Translations under genes and position numbers: made by a program
NCBI GenBank assembly: GCA_030950875.1
Contig: JAUZQS010000311.1
Span: forward strand, 1 to 5,490
DNA length: 5,490 nucleotides
From: Mariprofundaceae bacterium
GTDB lineage: Bacteria; Pseudomonadota; Zetaproteobacteria; Mariprofundales; Mariprofundaceae
Direction of reading: 5' to 3'
Shown here: positions 5,465-5,490 of the stretch, piece by piece
Numbering within the stretch: the stretch's first letter is position 1
Layout: every line of letters begins with the position of its first letter
Notes under the pieces: model-generated
Told to the model about the DNA's origin: nothing
Database searches by the model: none
The model's input: the letters and a program-made list of their open reading frames with translations, nothing else

Positions 5465-5490
5465 CAAAGGAGTTATCCGTATACCTTAGT

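Larger units (their letters stand above)
5171..5490. other. Gene-poor tail with repeats and hairpins
   Basis: These 320 bases hold no confidently called gene. They contain, in order, an 8-bp inverted repeat (5226-5256), a bidirectional-looking terminator (5279-5314), an A/T-rich inverted repeat (5354-5387) and two short hairpins (5426-5464). AAAGGAG at 5466-5472 resembles a ribosome site, but no start codon follows at a suitable distance before the window ends. A 53-codon open frame from ATG 5258 to TGA 5417-5419 crosses the terminator and has no ribosome site, so it is not called as a gene. Confidence 0.6.

Overview
The window reads as chromosomal DNA of a Gram-negative, ubiquinone-making proteobacterium of moderate-to-low G+C. 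It carries LPS-export genes (lptA, lptB), two ubiquinone-pathway genes (ubiX, ubiK) and comM. The exact lineage cannot be fixed from the sequence alone; gamma- or zetaproteobacterial origin is a guess from gene content. Nothing in the gene-bearing part looks like a phage, CRISPR array, rRNA or tRNA.

Bases 1-4071 hold one tightly packed, plus-strand gene string: the 3' part of lptA, then lptB, ubiX, a small outer-membrane lipoprotein with a C-terminal bacterial SH3 domain, ubiK and comM. The junctions are a 4-nt overlap, a 1-nt overlap, a 13-nt overlap, a 21-nt gap and a 3-nt gap, so all six genes are probably co-transcribed from a promoter upstream of the window. The string joins LPS transport to the outer membrane (LptA bridge, LptB ATPase), ubiquinone synthesis (UbiX makes prenyl-FMN for UbiD; UbiK assists the Ubi protein complex) and DNA uptake/recombination (ComM helicase). 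The usual rpoN-hpf-ptsN genes do not follow lptB here.

Bases 4072-5170 hold two separately expressed plus-strand genes: a single-domain globin and a PilZ-like protein with a degenerate c-di-GMP motif. The globin gene has a near-consensus sigma70 promoter that almost abuts its start codon. The two genes are separated by 174 nt containing several small dyads, and an intrinsic terminator lies downstream of the PilZ gene.

Bases 5171-5490 contain no confidently called gene. They hold an 8-bp inverted repeat, the terminator, an A/T-rich inverted repeat and two short hairpins near the window edge. This tail resembles a dispersed intergenic repeat or the edge of a mobile or structured element, but I cannot identify it. 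No clearly new biological system is visible. The best leads are the globin/PilZ pair, the SH3 lipoprotein inside an LPS/ubiquinone operon, and the unexplained tail.
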